The translations under genes and the position numbers were made by a program. From Pontibacter flavimaris (lineage in GTDB: Bacteria; Bacteroidota; Bacteroidia; Cytophagales; Hymenobacteraceae), in assembly GCF_001907195.1 (NCBI RefSeq), contig NZ_LVWA01000012.1:248001-312000 (forward strand): 64,000 nt of DNA, in the 5' to 3' direction. Positions within the stretch are counted from its first letter, which is position 1. Each line of letters opens with the position of its first letter. Below the pieces are notes generated by a model. That model saw only the letters and a program-made list of their open reading frames with translations. It made no database searches and was not told where the DNA came from. This document shows, piece by piece, positions 15,904 to 24,783 of the stretch.

Positions 15904-18396
15904 TTATCCGCCGGTGCGGTTCAACTCTTCCAGGTTGTTGCGCTTACGCTCCTCCAGTTTCGCGCCTCTGCTAAACTTGTAGCGCAGCGTAAAGCCGATG
16001 TTGCGCTGCCGGAAATACTGGTCCCAATCACTCACATTGCCTTCGCCCACATCAGCCGAAACAATCAGGTGCTGGGTATGGAAAATGTCGTTCGCATTCA
16101 GGCTCACATCCAGCTTCTCTTCCATAAAGCTCTTTTTAAGGCCCACATTCACCCACCAGCGGGGATCCACGTGGTAGAGGGCGTAGGCAGCCGGTCCCTG
16201 GTAGGTGCCGTTGATCTCCGCTTTCAGCTTCCAGGGCAGCAGGATGGTGTGGTTGGACTGCAGCATGTAGAATACCTGCTCGTTGAGGACCTGCTGCTTG
16301 TCCACGATGGTGTTATACTCGTCGTAGGCGATGAGCAGCGTATTGTTCGTATCCCAGTTTTTCGAAATCTTAACGGGCACTATGGCCGTCATACTCAGGT
16401 TTTTGGCATCGTCCACGTTGCCAATGGTGTAAATGGTGGTGGAGGTCTCAGGATCAATCAGGGCTATCTCTGAGATCACGTCCTGCTCGTGCTGGTAGCT
16501 GAGCGCCAGGCTGTAGTTTTTCTTGTAGGTCTGCGTGATACCGAAGGAGTGAGTGTACTGCGGCCGCAGGTTCGGGTTGCCAAGCCAATAGGTATAAGGG
16601 TCGCGGTAGGCGAAGAAGGGGTTCAGGGAACCGTAATTGGGGCGGTAGATGCGGCGGCTGTAGTTGTAGTTCAGCTCGTAGTTCTCGTTCACCTTCTGCT
16701 TGAGGAAAAGGCTCGGGAACAGATCCAGGTAACTGCGCTTCTTCTCGCTCCCCTTCATCGTCAGCGACTCCCCCTCCGACACCGTCTGCTCGGCCCGTAG
16801 GCCGGCCTGCAGGCTGAAACGCTCCCCAAGCTTGCTGTTCCAGTTCACGTAGGCGGCGTAGATGTTTTCGTCATAGATAAAGTGGTTGGTGCGCTTCATG
16901 TCCGGCACGGGCACGTCGCCGTTGTTAAAAAAGAAGCGGGAGTCGGCGTCGGAGGCCACGCTGCTGGCCTTCAGGCCCAGTTCCAACTTGCGGTCTTTGG
17001 AGAGAGCTTTCGTAAAATCGACTTTCGCAGAGAGGATGTCGAACCCGCTGGGCGTTTCGGTAAAGAGGAAATCCTGCGTGGCCGGACCTCCGTCCGCCAG
17101 GTTGTAAAAGTAGTTATAGAAGTAGGCGTCTCCCCGGTTGCGAATCTTTACCAGGTCCAGGTCGGCGCTGAGCTGCGTGCCCAGCGTATCGAATTTACCC
17201 AGGTAGTGCACGTTGCCGGTATAGTTGGTAAAGCGGTTTTCCCGGAAGTTATCCGCATCGATAAACTGCGTCGGCTGCCCCGGTGCGTCGCCCAGGTACG
17301 TCTCCGTCAGAAAGTCTGCGTTCAGCTTGTTGGTCACAAAGTAGCCCATCACCCCCACGCTGTGGCGCTCGTCTATACTATAGTCGGTGCCCAGGCGCAC
17401 CGCGGGAGGCCCTTGTACCTTATAGTTTTCGATGGCCACCTGGTCAAAGTATACGGATTCCTCGGCTCCTTTAAACACGCGGTCAAACGTGGAGTTACGC
17501 CCTCCCACGCGGCGGGCCGCATCCAGGTTCAGGAAGGAGTTCCAGTTGCCGGTTTTGTGGTTGAGTGCGGCCCCGCCCGTGTAGCCATACTGCTTGCCAT
17601 TGTAGGTCGCACCCGTGTACACACTGCCGTTCACGCCCTGTTGCGTATTCTTTTTCAGGTTGATGTTCAGGATGCCGGAGGAGCCCTGCGCGTCATACTT
17701 GGCCGAGGGGTTGGTAATGATCTCGATGTTACGGATGTTCTCAGCCGGCATTCCTTCCAGCAAAGAGCGCAGGTCGCGGGCCGAAAGGTAGGTGAGCTTG
17801 CCGTCTACCATCACGGTGACCCCGCTGCGGCCGTTCAGCTGGATGTTGCCTTCCTGATCGATGAACACGCCGGGAGAGGTGGACAGCACATCGTAGGCCG
17901 TTCTGCCGGCAGCCAGTGCCGTGCCCTCGATGCTGACTACCAAGCGGTCGGCCTCCTGCGTGATGGTAGGTCGCAGCGCCTGCACCTGCACTTCCTTCAG
18001 GGTAGTGGCACCGGACACCGCCAACTTCACGCTGCCCACCGCTACCTGCGGCTTATCCGCCGTCAGGCTAACCTGCCGGATGGTTTTGGGCGCGTACCCG
18101 ATGAAGCTAAAGGTCAGGTCGTATTGCCCCAGGCCAAGGCCGGAAAGTATAAAGTTGCCTTTACCGTCGGTGAGGGTGCCGTTCACTGCCTGCGTGGTGC
18201 CCTGTTGCAGCAGCGCGACCGTGGCATACTCCAGCGGTTTTCCGGTCAGCGAGTCTACCAGGGTGCCGGAGATGGAACCAGTTGCCTGCGGATTGGTTCT
18301 AGCTGGCTGCTGGCTGTTATCCTGCGCCCAGGCCTCCGTGCAAAAGCTGAGCAAAAGGCATAGTAAACCCGGCAAAAAGAGTTCTCTTTTTTTCAT
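15904..18396 (-). CDS. TonB-type outer-membrane beta-barrel receptor with carboxypeptidase-regulatory domain
   Basis: An 830-residue outer-membrane protein. It has a signal peptide (ending EAWAQ), then a carboxypeptidase-regulatory-like domain (about 42-125, GSISGTLVDSLTGKPLEYATVALLQ). A plug domain follows (about 145-235, with GTALAAGRTAYDVLSTSPGV and NIEIITNPSAKYDAQG), then a long barrel of the OMP_b-brl_3 type ending in RNIGFTLRYKF. This architecture is typical of Bacteroidota receptors lacking a SusD partner. The ligand is unknown. A 300-base spacer lies upstream and its own hairpin downstream. Confidence 0.9.
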   Translation of the reverse strand: MKKRELFLPGLLCLLLSFCTEAWAQDNSQQPARTNPQATGSISGTLVDSLTGKPLEYATVALLQQGTTQAVNGTLTDGKGNFILSGLGLGQYDLTFSFIGYAPKTIRQVSLTADKPQVAVGSVKLAVSGATTLKEVQVQALRPTITQEADRLVVSIEGTALAAGRTAYDVLSTSPGVFIDQEGNIQLNGRSGVTVMVDGKLTYLSARDLRSLLEGMPAENIRNIEIITNPSAKYDAQGSSGILNINLKKNTQQGVNGSVYTGATYNGKQYGYTGGAALNHKTGNWNSFLNLDAARRVGGRNSTFDRVFKGAEESVYFDQVAIENYKVQGPPAVRLGTDYSIDERHSVGVMGYFVTNKLNADFLTETYLGDAPGQPTQFIDADNFRENRFTNYTGNVHYLGKFDTLGTQLSADLDLVKIRNRGDAYFYNYFYNLADGGPATQDFLFTETPSGFDILSAKVDFTKALSKDRKLELGLKASSVASDADSRFFFNNGDVPVPDMKRTNHFIYDENIYAAYVNWNSKLGERFSLQAGLRAEQTVSEGESLTMKGSEKKRSYLDLFPSLFLKQKVNENYELNYNYSRRIYRPNYGSLNPFFAYRDPYTYWLGNPNLRPQYTHSFGITQTYKKNYSLALSYQHEQDVISEIALIDPETSTTIYTIGNVDDAKNLSMTAIVPVKISKNWDTNNTLLIAYDEYNTIVDKQQVLNEQVFYMLQSNHTILLPWKLKAEINGTYQGPAAYALYHVDPRWWVNVGLKKSFMEEKLDVSLNANDIFHTQHLIVSADVGEGNVSDWDQYFRQRNIGFTLRYKFSRGAKLEERKRNNLEELNRTGG

Positions 18397-18696
18397 AGTT
18401 TTTTAGTTAGATGTGTTAGGATGCCTGACCTCGCAGCGAAGAGTGTATTCTTGGGCTAAAGACACAGGCAGAGCGCAATGGTTGCACCTGCACCTGACAA
18501 AATTTTCATTCACCCAAGCCCTGGCAGGTGCTGCCATACTCCCAACACCTGCCGTAGCTCCAGCGTCTGTTTATACTTTAGAGAACTCCGGTTTTGAGAA
18601 TGGTTACAGGTTTTGTCAAGAAAGTTTTTCATCCACAAAGTATAAAAGTATACTTAACTGCCTTCCTCATCTTAGACCAGGACAGCATGAAGTGCT
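18397..18696. other. Spacer between receptor and permease genes
   Basis: Upstream of the receptor and downstream of the ABC permease. A GGCAGGTG/CACCTGCC hairpin lies near 18530-18560 and three AAGTATA-type words near 18570 and 18638-18655. No gene and no clear promoter are seen. Confidence 0.45.
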
Positions 18697-21123
18697 TTAA
18701 TCAAACCTCAGGTTGGCCACCGGGTTAACGGAGGCAGCCTTTAGCGCCTGGTAACTCACCGTCAGGAAAGCCACCGCCGCCGCCGTAATTCCTGCTGCCA
18801 GAAACACCCAGACCGGAATATCGATGCGGTAGGCGAAGTTCTGCAGCCATACGTGCATGGCGTACCAAGCCAGCGGAAAGGCAATGAGCGCCGACACAAC
18901 CACCAGGATCAGAAACTCTTTGGAGAGCAGGGCCACAATGGCAGCGTTTTCGGCGCCCAGCACCTTGCGGATACCGATCTCCTTTTTCCTGCGCTCGGCG
19001 GCAAAGGCGGCCAGCCCGAACAAGCCCAGGCAGGCCACAAAAATGGCGATCCCGGTAAAGATCCAGAGCAGGGTCCTAAGCTTATCTTCGGCCTGGTACA
19101 TTTTCTGGAAACTCTCATCCATGAACACATATTCAATCGGGTAATCGGGCGAGAACTTGTGCCATACGTCTTTTATCTGCGCGATGGAGCCGGCCACGTC
19201 CCCGCCGTCGATCTTCACGGCCACTTTCCAGTAAGCGCCGGGGAAGATCTGCAGCACGGTCGGCTCCACTTTTTCGTAGAGGCTCTTGAAGTGAAAGTCT
19301 TTTACCACGCCGATGACCTTACCCTCCTTCAGCGAGTCCGGATTTTCATCGCTCCAAACTTGCCAGCGCAGCGGTTGCCCTAAGGCGGCCTCCGGGGTGC
19401 CAAAACCCAGCTCCCGTACCGCGGTTTCGTTGAGGAGAAAGGCGTGGTCGGCATCGGTACCGTATTGTTTCGAAAAACCTCTTCCGGCCAGCAGCTTTAC
19501 ATCCAGCGTATTCAGGTAGTCGTAGTCCACCATCAGTTGGGTCACGCTGTGGTTTTTCTGCTCGCCGTTATGAAGCGTGATGATTCTGTCACCGGCGGTC
19601 GCATCCCCGGGAAAACCGTAACCGATGGATACGTTTTTGACGCCCGGCACCTGCCTCAGTTCCTGTTTAAAAGTCTCATAGTTCTCGAACATCTTGTCCC
19701 CGCGCATCTGGAAAAACATGATCTGCTCTTTGCTAAACCCAAGGTCCTTGTTGTGCAGATAAGCTACCTGCTGAAAAACCACAAACGCGCTGATGATCAG
19801 GAAAATGGACAGGGCAAACTGCACCACGATCAGCCCGTGGCGCAGCCACTGTATCCTGCCTACCCGGCTATCGATCACCACGGCGCTTTTAAGCACTTTC
19901 ACGGGCTGAAAGCCGGACAACACCAGCGCCGGGTAAAAGCCTGCCAGCAGGCCCACTACCAGGGTTGACAAGAGCAGCAGGAGCAGCAGCGAGGGTTGGG
20001 TAAAGATGTTGAAGGCCATCTGCTTGCCTGTGAAGGCATTGAGCGATGGCAGGAGCAGCGAGGTAAGCGCCGCCGCAAAAATAACGCTGATGAGCGTGAG
20101 CAAGAGGGTCTCGGCCAGAAACTGCACCACCAGTTGACTGCGGCTGGCACCCACGGCTTTCCGCACCCCCACCTCTTTGGCTCGTTGCGCCGACTTGGCC
20201 GTAGCCAGGTTCACGAAGTTAAAGCAGGCGATCAGAAGTATAAATATGGTAATAATGCTCAGGGCTTTTACATAGGTGATGTTGCCCCTAATAGCCTGGT
20301 CATACTTGAAATTGGCAGAGTATAAGTATACTTCATGCAAAGGCTGAAAGTAAGGTTTGTACTCAAACGGCTTGTTCTGGTCCGGGTCGATCTGCTTGCC
20401 AACGATATCCCGGAACGTTGCCTCCACCTGTTGCACGTCGGCGCCCTCGCGCAGCTTCACGTAGGTATAAAACTGCTGCCAGCCCCACATCTTCATGCGC
20501 TCGGCCGGGAGCCCAGCCGCCTCCAGAGGCAGGACAAAATTTACAGGCAGGTGAAAGCGGTTGTTGCTGTAAAACACGCCCTTCACAATAAAAGGCTGCT
20601 TATCCACACTAATCTGTTTGCCCACCGGGTCGGCGTCGCCAAAGATACGCTCCGCCATTTTATCTGAAATCACAATGGAGGACGGGTCGGCCAGGGCTTT
20701 TTCGGGGGAGCCATACTTGAAGGGAAGCTGGAAGACCTCAAAAAAGGTGGGGTCCGTAAAGGTGCGGCCTTTCTCGTAGAGGCTCTTCTCCCTTACTTCC
20801 ACCAGGTTGTTGGCATCAAAGTTCAGCATGAGGATGCGCACCACCCGCTCTACCTGCGGAAAACTCTGCTCCAGCGTGGTGCCGAACATGGGGGGCACCG
20901 GCGCCACCACCGAGCCCGCCTCCTTGGCCGACATGTCGTTGTAAATGCGGTAGACCCGGTCCCCGTCCGGCAGAAAGTTGTCGTACTGCAGCTCGTCGTA
21001 GACAAACAAGCCGATCAGCAAACAAGCCGTGAGCCCGAGCGCCAGCCCGGCAATGTTGATCAGGGAAAAGGCTTTGTGCCGAACGAGGTTGCGGTAAGCG
21101 GTGAGGAGGTAGTTCCGGAGCAT
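18697..21123 (-). CDS. ABC transporter permease with two MacB/FtsX modules
   Basis: An 808-residue permease. An N-terminal membrane helix (LINIAGLALGLTACLLIGLFV) is followed by a MacB-type periplasmic core and FtsX domain 1 (three helices around 285-400). A second anchor helix, a second periplasmic core and FtsX domain 2 follow near the C terminus (GLFGLAAFAAERRKKEIGIRKVLGA). No ATPase is linked here. The gene is preceded by a sigma-54 type promoter and is divergent from an NtrC-like regulator and its kinase, so that pair probably controls it. Substrate unknown. Confidence 0.88.
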   Translation of the reverse strand: MLRNYLLTAYRNLVRHKAFSLINIAGLALGLTACLLIGLFVYDELQYDNFLPDGDRVYRIYNDMSAKEAGSVVAPVPPMFGTTLEQSFPQVERVVRILMLNFDANNLVEVREKSLYEKGRTFTDPTFFEVFQLPFKYGSPEKALADPSSIVISDKMAERIFGDADPVGKQISVDKQPFIVKGVFYSNNRFHLPVNFVLPLEAAGLPAERMKMWGWQQFYTYVKLREGADVQQVEATFRDIVGKQIDPDQNKPFEYKPYFQPLHEVYLYSANFKYDQAIRGNITYVKALSIITIFILLIACFNFVNLATAKSAQRAKEVGVRKAVGASRSQLVVQFLAETLLLTLISVIFAAALTSLLLPSLNAFTGKQMAFNIFTQPSLLLLLLLSTLVVGLLAGFYPALVLSGFQPVKVLKSAVVIDSRVGRIQWLRHGLIVVQFALSIFLIISAFVVFQQVAYLHNKDLGFSKEQIMFFQMRGDKMFENYETFKQELRQVPGVKNVSIGYGFPGDATAGDRIITLHNGEQKNHSVTQLMVDYDYLNTLDVKLLAGRGFSKQYGTDADHAFLLNETAVRELGFGTPEAALGQPLRWQVWSDENPDSLKEGKVIGVVKDFHFKSLYEKVEPTVLQIFPGAYWKVAVKIDGGDVAGSIAQIKDVWHKFSPDYPIEYVFMDESFQKMYQAEDKLRTLLWIFTGIAIFVACLGLFGLAAFAAERRKKEIGIRKVLGAENAAIVALLSKEFLILVVVSALIAFPLAWYAMHVWLQNFAYRIDIPVWVFLAAGITAAAVAFLTVSYQALKAASVNPVANLRFD

Positions 21124-21198
21124 AGCTTTATGTAGTTAAAGGAAAATGTAGCAGCTTGGGCGACAAAAGGATGGCTCACCGAGCTGCACAGACACGGA

Positions 21199-21214
21199 TG
21201 CACAGGAAGTGCCA
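21199..21214 (-). promoter_or_regulatory. Sigma-54 (RpoN) promoter for the permease gene
   Basis: On the minus strand the site reads TGGCACTTCCTGTGCA. This gives GG (-24) and GC (-12) separated by exactly ten bases, and it matches the TGGCAC-N5-TTGC consensus except for one base. Expected transcription start is near 21189, about 65 bases before the start codon at 21123. Confidence 0.75.
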
Positions 21215-21268
21215 AAACGAAATACCCTTACAAATCAGCTATTTACAAACCTTTTATACTTCCGCCCT

Positions 21269-21303
21269 GTGCAAAATCGCGCAACAAGTGTGCGAAATCG
21301 CAC
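21269..21303. promoter_or_regulatory. Two tandem 14-bp operators, candidate enhancer sites for the NtrC-like regulator
   Basis: GTGCAAAATCGCGC (21269-21282) and GTGCGAAATCGCAC (21290-21303) share a palindromic consensus GTGCRAAATCGCRC. Their centres are 21 bp apart, two helical turns. Both lie about 85-110 bases upstream of the sigma-54 start site, the usual distance for activator-binding enhancers, and 100-130 bases ahead of the regulator gene itself. Confidence 0.7.
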
Positions 21304-21400
21304 GCATAAAGGTTGGCCCCTGTTGCCATAGGAGCTCTGCTTGAGCGCTTTGCATCAATGGCACAATAATCGTTTCTTTAGGTCATATAAACCTACAGTT

Positions 21401-22756
21401 ATGCAGTTAAAGAAAGCCTCGGTACTGGTTGTGGATGATGATGCAGATGTATTGACCGCTGTACGGCTGCTGCTGCGGCCACATGTAGGGGACATTGTGG
21501 TAGAGAAAAACCCTGAGACGCTCCCTGCCCTCTTGCGCCAGCAAAGCTTCGATTTGATCCTGCTGGACATGAACTTTAAAAGCGCGCTCAACACCGGTAA
21601 CGAAGGCTTGTACTGGCTCCGGAAAATAAAAGAGCTAAAACCCGAGGTGGCCGTGGTGATGATCACAGCCTACGGCGACATTGACCTGGCCATCCGCTCG
21701 CTGAAAGAGGGCGCCGCCGATTTTGTGGTAAAGCCTTGGCACAACGAAAAGCTGCTGGCAATACTGACAGACGCCCTCGGGAAGAAAGGCCGCCCGGAAA
21801 TAAGCCTGCCTATCGGCCCGGCGGATATACTGGGCGCTGAACTATTGGGCGAGTCGGAGGCCATGCAGGATATTTTCCTGAAGATCAAAAAAGTAGCGCC
21901 CACAGATGCCAACATCCTGATTCTGGGCGAGAACGGCACGGGCAAGGAGTTGGTGGCCAAGGCCATCCATGAGTACTCCCTCCGGGCAGCGAAGCCTTTT
22001 GTAAAAGTGGATGTGGGCGCCTTGACCGAGTCGCTGTTTGAAAGCGAGCTGTTCGGGCACAAGAAAGGCGCTTTTACCGACGCCCGCGAAGACCGCCCCG
22101 GCCGCTTTGAGGCGGCAACCGGTGGCACGATCTTTCTGGACGAGATCGGCAACATTTCGCTGCACCAGCAAGCCAAATTGCTTAGCGTACTGCAGAACCG
22201 GCAGGTTATCCGCCTGGGCACCAACGAACCCATCCCTATCGATGTGCGCCTGCTGTGCGCCACCAACGTGCCGCTGGCTCAATTGGCCAATGAATCCCGC
22301 TTCCGCAAAGACCTGATCTACCGCATTAACACCGTGGAAATTACGATCCCGCCCTTGCGCAAACGGGGCAAAGACATCCTGCTGCTGGCCCACCACTTTG
22401 CCGCCGTGTACGCCGATAAGTACCTAAAGCCGGTGCCGGAGCTGAGCAAGGCCGCCCTTGATAAATTACAGCAGTATCATTACCCGGGCAACGTGCGGGA
22501 GCTGCAATACGCCATGGAGCGGGCCGTGATCATGGCCGATGGTCCTGTGCTAGGGCCCGATGACATCCTCTTTTCCCCAATTGAGGCAGCACCCGTGGAG
22601 GAAAAGCTGGCAGAGGAATCTAACCTGGAGGAGCTGGAGCGGGTGACCATCAACCGGGTGCTGCAAAAGCATGGCGGCAATCTGACCAGGGCTTCCAAAG
22701 AGCTAGGCATTACGCGCACTGCGTTGTATAGACGTTTAGGCAAGTATGGGCTTTAA
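21401..22756 (+). CDS. NtrC-family sigma-54-dependent response regulator
   Basis: I start at MQLKKASVLVVDDD; an upstream frame adds 20 unrelated residues. A receiver domain (about 5-120) holds the acidic cluster D12-D14 and phosphoacceptor D56 in LILLDMNF. The AAA+ domain has Walker A GENGTGKE, the sigma-54 contact loop as GAFTDA instead of GAFTGA, and Walker B GGTIFLDEIG. The C-terminal Fis-type helix-turn-helix is NLTRASKELGITRTALYRRL. It probably binds the paired sites at 21269-21303. Its stop overlaps the kinase start by 11 bases. Confidence 0.92.
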   Translation: MQLKKASVLVVDDDADVLTAVRLLLRPHVGDIVVEKNPETLPALLRQQSFDLILLDMNFKSALNTGNEGLYWLRKIKELKPEVAVVMITAYGDIDLAIRSLKEGAADFVVKPWHNEKLLAILTDALGKKGRPEISLPIGPADILGAELLGESEAMQDIFLKIKKVAPTDANILILGENGTGKELVAKAIHEYSLRAAKPFVKVDVGALTESLFESELFGHKKGAFTDAREDRPGRFEAATGGTIFLDEIGNISLHQQAKLLSVLQNRQVIRLGTNEPIPIDVRLLCATNVPLAQLANESRFRKDLIYRINTVEITIPPLRKRGKDILLLAHHFAAVYADKYLKPVPELSKAALDKLQQYHYPGNVRELQYAMERAVIMADGPVLGPDDILFSPIEAAPVEEKLAEESNLEELERVTINRVLQKHGGNLTRASKELGITRTALYRRLGKYGL

Positions 22757-24104
22757 GCAGATCGACTGGAGCATCACCCGGCGGGTAACCTTGCTCCTGC
22801 TCACGCTGAGCATGCCGGCAATCGTTATCCTGAACGGCTGGTCGGAGGCGCTTGTGTTTATACTTCCCATCATCGTCTACCAGGTAGTGGACCTGATCCG
22901 CTACGTTAGGAAGGCGCAGGACGAGCTGGGCCAGTTCATTGAATCGGTCCATTACCGCGACTTCTCCAGGTATTATAACGAGCAGTACCCGAACGCCAGG
23001 CTGCAACTGCTCCACAAGGGCTTTAACGAAATCAACTCCACTTTAAAAAGTATAAACAAGGAAAAGGAAAGCCAGCACCTGCACCTGCAAAAGATCATGG
23101 AGCTGGTCGATACCGGCATCCTGTCTTACGACACGGAAAGCGGCGAGGTGGTGCTGCTGAACGATTCCCTGAAAAAGCTCCTGCACCTGCCCTACATGAA
23201 AACGATCCACTACCTGGAGAAAAGGGACCAGGAGCTCTACCGCGCCGTGCAGGAGCTGTCACCCGGACGCTCCCGAATCGCCACGGCCTATACTTCCAGT
23301 TTCGAGGAGAGCACCCTGAAAGTACTGCTCTCGGCTACGGCTTTCCGCAGCGAGGACCGCACCTATAAACTGGTGGCCTTCCAGAACGTGAGCGAGGCGC
23401 TGGACGAAACAGAATCCCGGGCCTGGCAAAAGCTGCTGAACGTACTCACCCACGAGATCATGAATTCGGTGGCCCCGATCGCCTCCCTGGCCGATACCCT
23501 GAAAACACGTTTGCACGAGACAGCCGCTGCCGGCCCTTCGGCGCGTGACATGGAGGATTTTGAACTGAGCGTGAGCACCATTAAAACCCGGAGCCTGGGC
23601 CTGCTGCGCTTTGCCGAAGTATACCGCAACCTCAACCGCATCACCAGACTCAATGTGGCCGATGTTTCGGTGCAGGAAGCGTTCACAAACCTGGAGCACC
23701 TCATGCACCCTACGCTGGATCAGAAAAACATTTCGCTGGAGCTCATCCTGGAAGACCCTGGCATACGGCTGCAGGCCGATAAAAACCTGCTCGACCAGGT
23801 GCTCATCAACCTGCTGGTAAATGCCATCGAGGCGGTGAAAAACGAACCGGAACCTACCATTGTGCTGTCGGCTTATACTTCCGGGGAAAGCACGTTTGTA
23901 AAGATGGAGGACAACGGCATCGGGATGGCGCGGGAGGTGCAGGAGAAGATCTTTATTCCTTTCTTTAGCACCCGTAAGAACGGTACCGGCATCGGCCTGA
24001 GTTTGTGCAAGCAGATTCTCATGCTGCACCAGGGCTCCATCCAGGTGCAGTCGGCGGAGGGCGTGGGCACGGCTTTTTTGCTGCGCTTTCCCAAAAATCA
24101 TTAG
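22746..24104 (+). CDS. NtrY-like membrane sensor histidine kinase
   Basis: A 452-residue kinase. Two N-terminal membrane helices (about 12-30 and 34-52) with almost no periplasmic loop suggest it senses in or near the membrane. A PAS-like cytoplasmic region spans about 115-220. The phosphoacceptor is H236 in LTHEIMNSVAP. The ATPase domain shows an N box (LINLLVNAIEAV), G1 (EDNGIGM), an F box and G2 (GTGIGLSLCKQI). Paired with the response regulator by an 11-base overlap. Confidence 0.92.
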   Translation: MGFKQIDWSITRRVTLLLLTLSMPAIVILNGWSEALVFILPIIVYQVVDLIRYVRKAQDELGQFIESVHYRDFSRYYNEQYPNARLQLLHKGFNEINSTLKSINKEKESQHLHLQKIMELVDTGILSYDTESGEVVLLNDSLKKLLHLPYMKTIHYLEKRDQELYRAVQELSPGRSRIATAYTSSFEESTLKVLLSATAFRSEDRTYKLVAFQNVSEALDETESRAWQKLLNVLTHEIMNSVAPIASLADTLKTRLHETAAAGPSARDMEDFELSVSTIKTRSLGLLRFAEVYRNLNRITRLNVADVSVQEAFTNLEHLMHPTLDQKNISLELILEDPGIRLQADKNLLDQVLINLLVNAIEAVKNEPEPTIVLSAYTSGESTFVKMEDNGIGMAREVQEKIFIPFFSTRKNGTGIGLSLCKQILMLHQGSIQVQSAEGVGTAFLLRFPKNH

Positions 24105-24160
24105 CCCGGTTTATACTTTAAAGCAGTTGGTTTATACCTGCATCGTCCTGCTTTATTAAC

Positions 24161-24168
24161 TACCTTTG
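24161..24168 (+). promoter_or_regulatory. Bacteroidota -7 promoter element
   Basis: TACCTTTG matches TAnnTTTG exactly, 27 bases ahead of the start codon at 24195. No TTG is found at the 19-base spacing, so only the -7 half is supported. Confidence 0.45.
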
Positions 24169-24194
24169 CAGCTACAAAGCACAGAAAGAAGTAT

Positions 24195-24632
24195 ATGAAG
24201 CTGATCGGAAACATCAACGACATCAAGTATAGCCGCGAGAACAAGAACCAGGACACTGCCCTGCACATCAGCAAGGTGGAGTACATCACCCATAAAAAGG
24301 ACGGCCGCTTTTTCCAGCCCTTCGACCTGGAAGTGGAACTGACCGAACCGATTGTGATCACCGGCGATCGGCTGGCCCGCATTCAGAACCCGCTGCTGGA
24401 GAAAGGCGAGTATGAATTTGAGGTATATGATATAGTAGATAATGCGTATGTGCTGAACCCGGAAAAGCAGCTCTCGCTAAGTATAGAATACGACTTCGAC
24501 CTGGACGTAACGATCCTGTCCTCGCTTTACTATACCGTTACCGTGTCGAACGAGGAGTTTAAGGAGCTGAAGGCCGAGCACATTAAGCAGAAAAAGCAGC
24601 AGCAAAAAGGACGCGGTAAAAAAGGCCGGTAG
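24195..24632 (+). CDS. Conserved-looking protein of unknown function with Lys-rich tail
   Basis: A 145-residue cytoplasmic protein, no signal or membrane segment. The body (about 1-120) alternates charged beta-strand-like stretches (DLEVELTEPIVITGDRLARIQNP, SLSIEYDFDLDVTILSSLYYTV). The last 20 residues are basic, with QKKQQQKGRGKKGR. I do not recognise a family. A -7 element lies upstream and a 14-bp hairpin terminator downstream, so it is a single-gene unit. Confidence 0.7.
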   Translation: MKLIGNINDIKYSRENKNQDTALHISKVEYITHKKDGRFFQPFDLEVELTEPIVITGDRLARIQNPLLEKGEYEFEVYDIVDNAYVLNPEKQLSLSIEYDFDLDVTILSSLYYTVTVSNEEFKELKAEHIKQKKQQQKGRGKKGR

Positions 24633-24651
24633 TTTATACTTTGTTTTACTG

Positions 24652-24710
24652 AAACGGCCTCTGCGTCCGCTAGAGTTTATACTTTCCAGCAGGCGCAGAG
24701 GCCGTTTTTA
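24652..24710 (+). terminator. Intrinsic terminator of the Lys-tailed protein gene
   Basis: Arms 24652-24665 and 24694-24707 are perfect 14-bp complements (AAACGGCCTCTGCG). The 28-base loop carries a TTTATACTTT word, and T-rich sequence follows. Confidence 0.8.
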
Positions 24711-24727
24711 TACTTTATACTCCAAAG

Positions 24728-24762
24728 CAAGGGCAGCTTATACTTAATATAAGCTGCCCTTG
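24728..24762 (-). terminator. Intrinsic terminator of the VWA protein gene
   Basis: Perfect 15-bp arms 24728-24742 and 24748-24762 with loop CTTAA. It is located 22 bases after the VWA stop (24784) on the minus strand. Confidence 0.8.
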
Positions 24763-24783
24763 AAGTTTACAGGAACTGCTGTA

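Noticed and set aside
21321..21340. A plus-strand sigma-54 promoter at TTGGCCCCTGTTGC ahead of the regulator gene
   Set aside because: The GG and GC are not ten bases apart, so it fails the spacing that defines such promoters.
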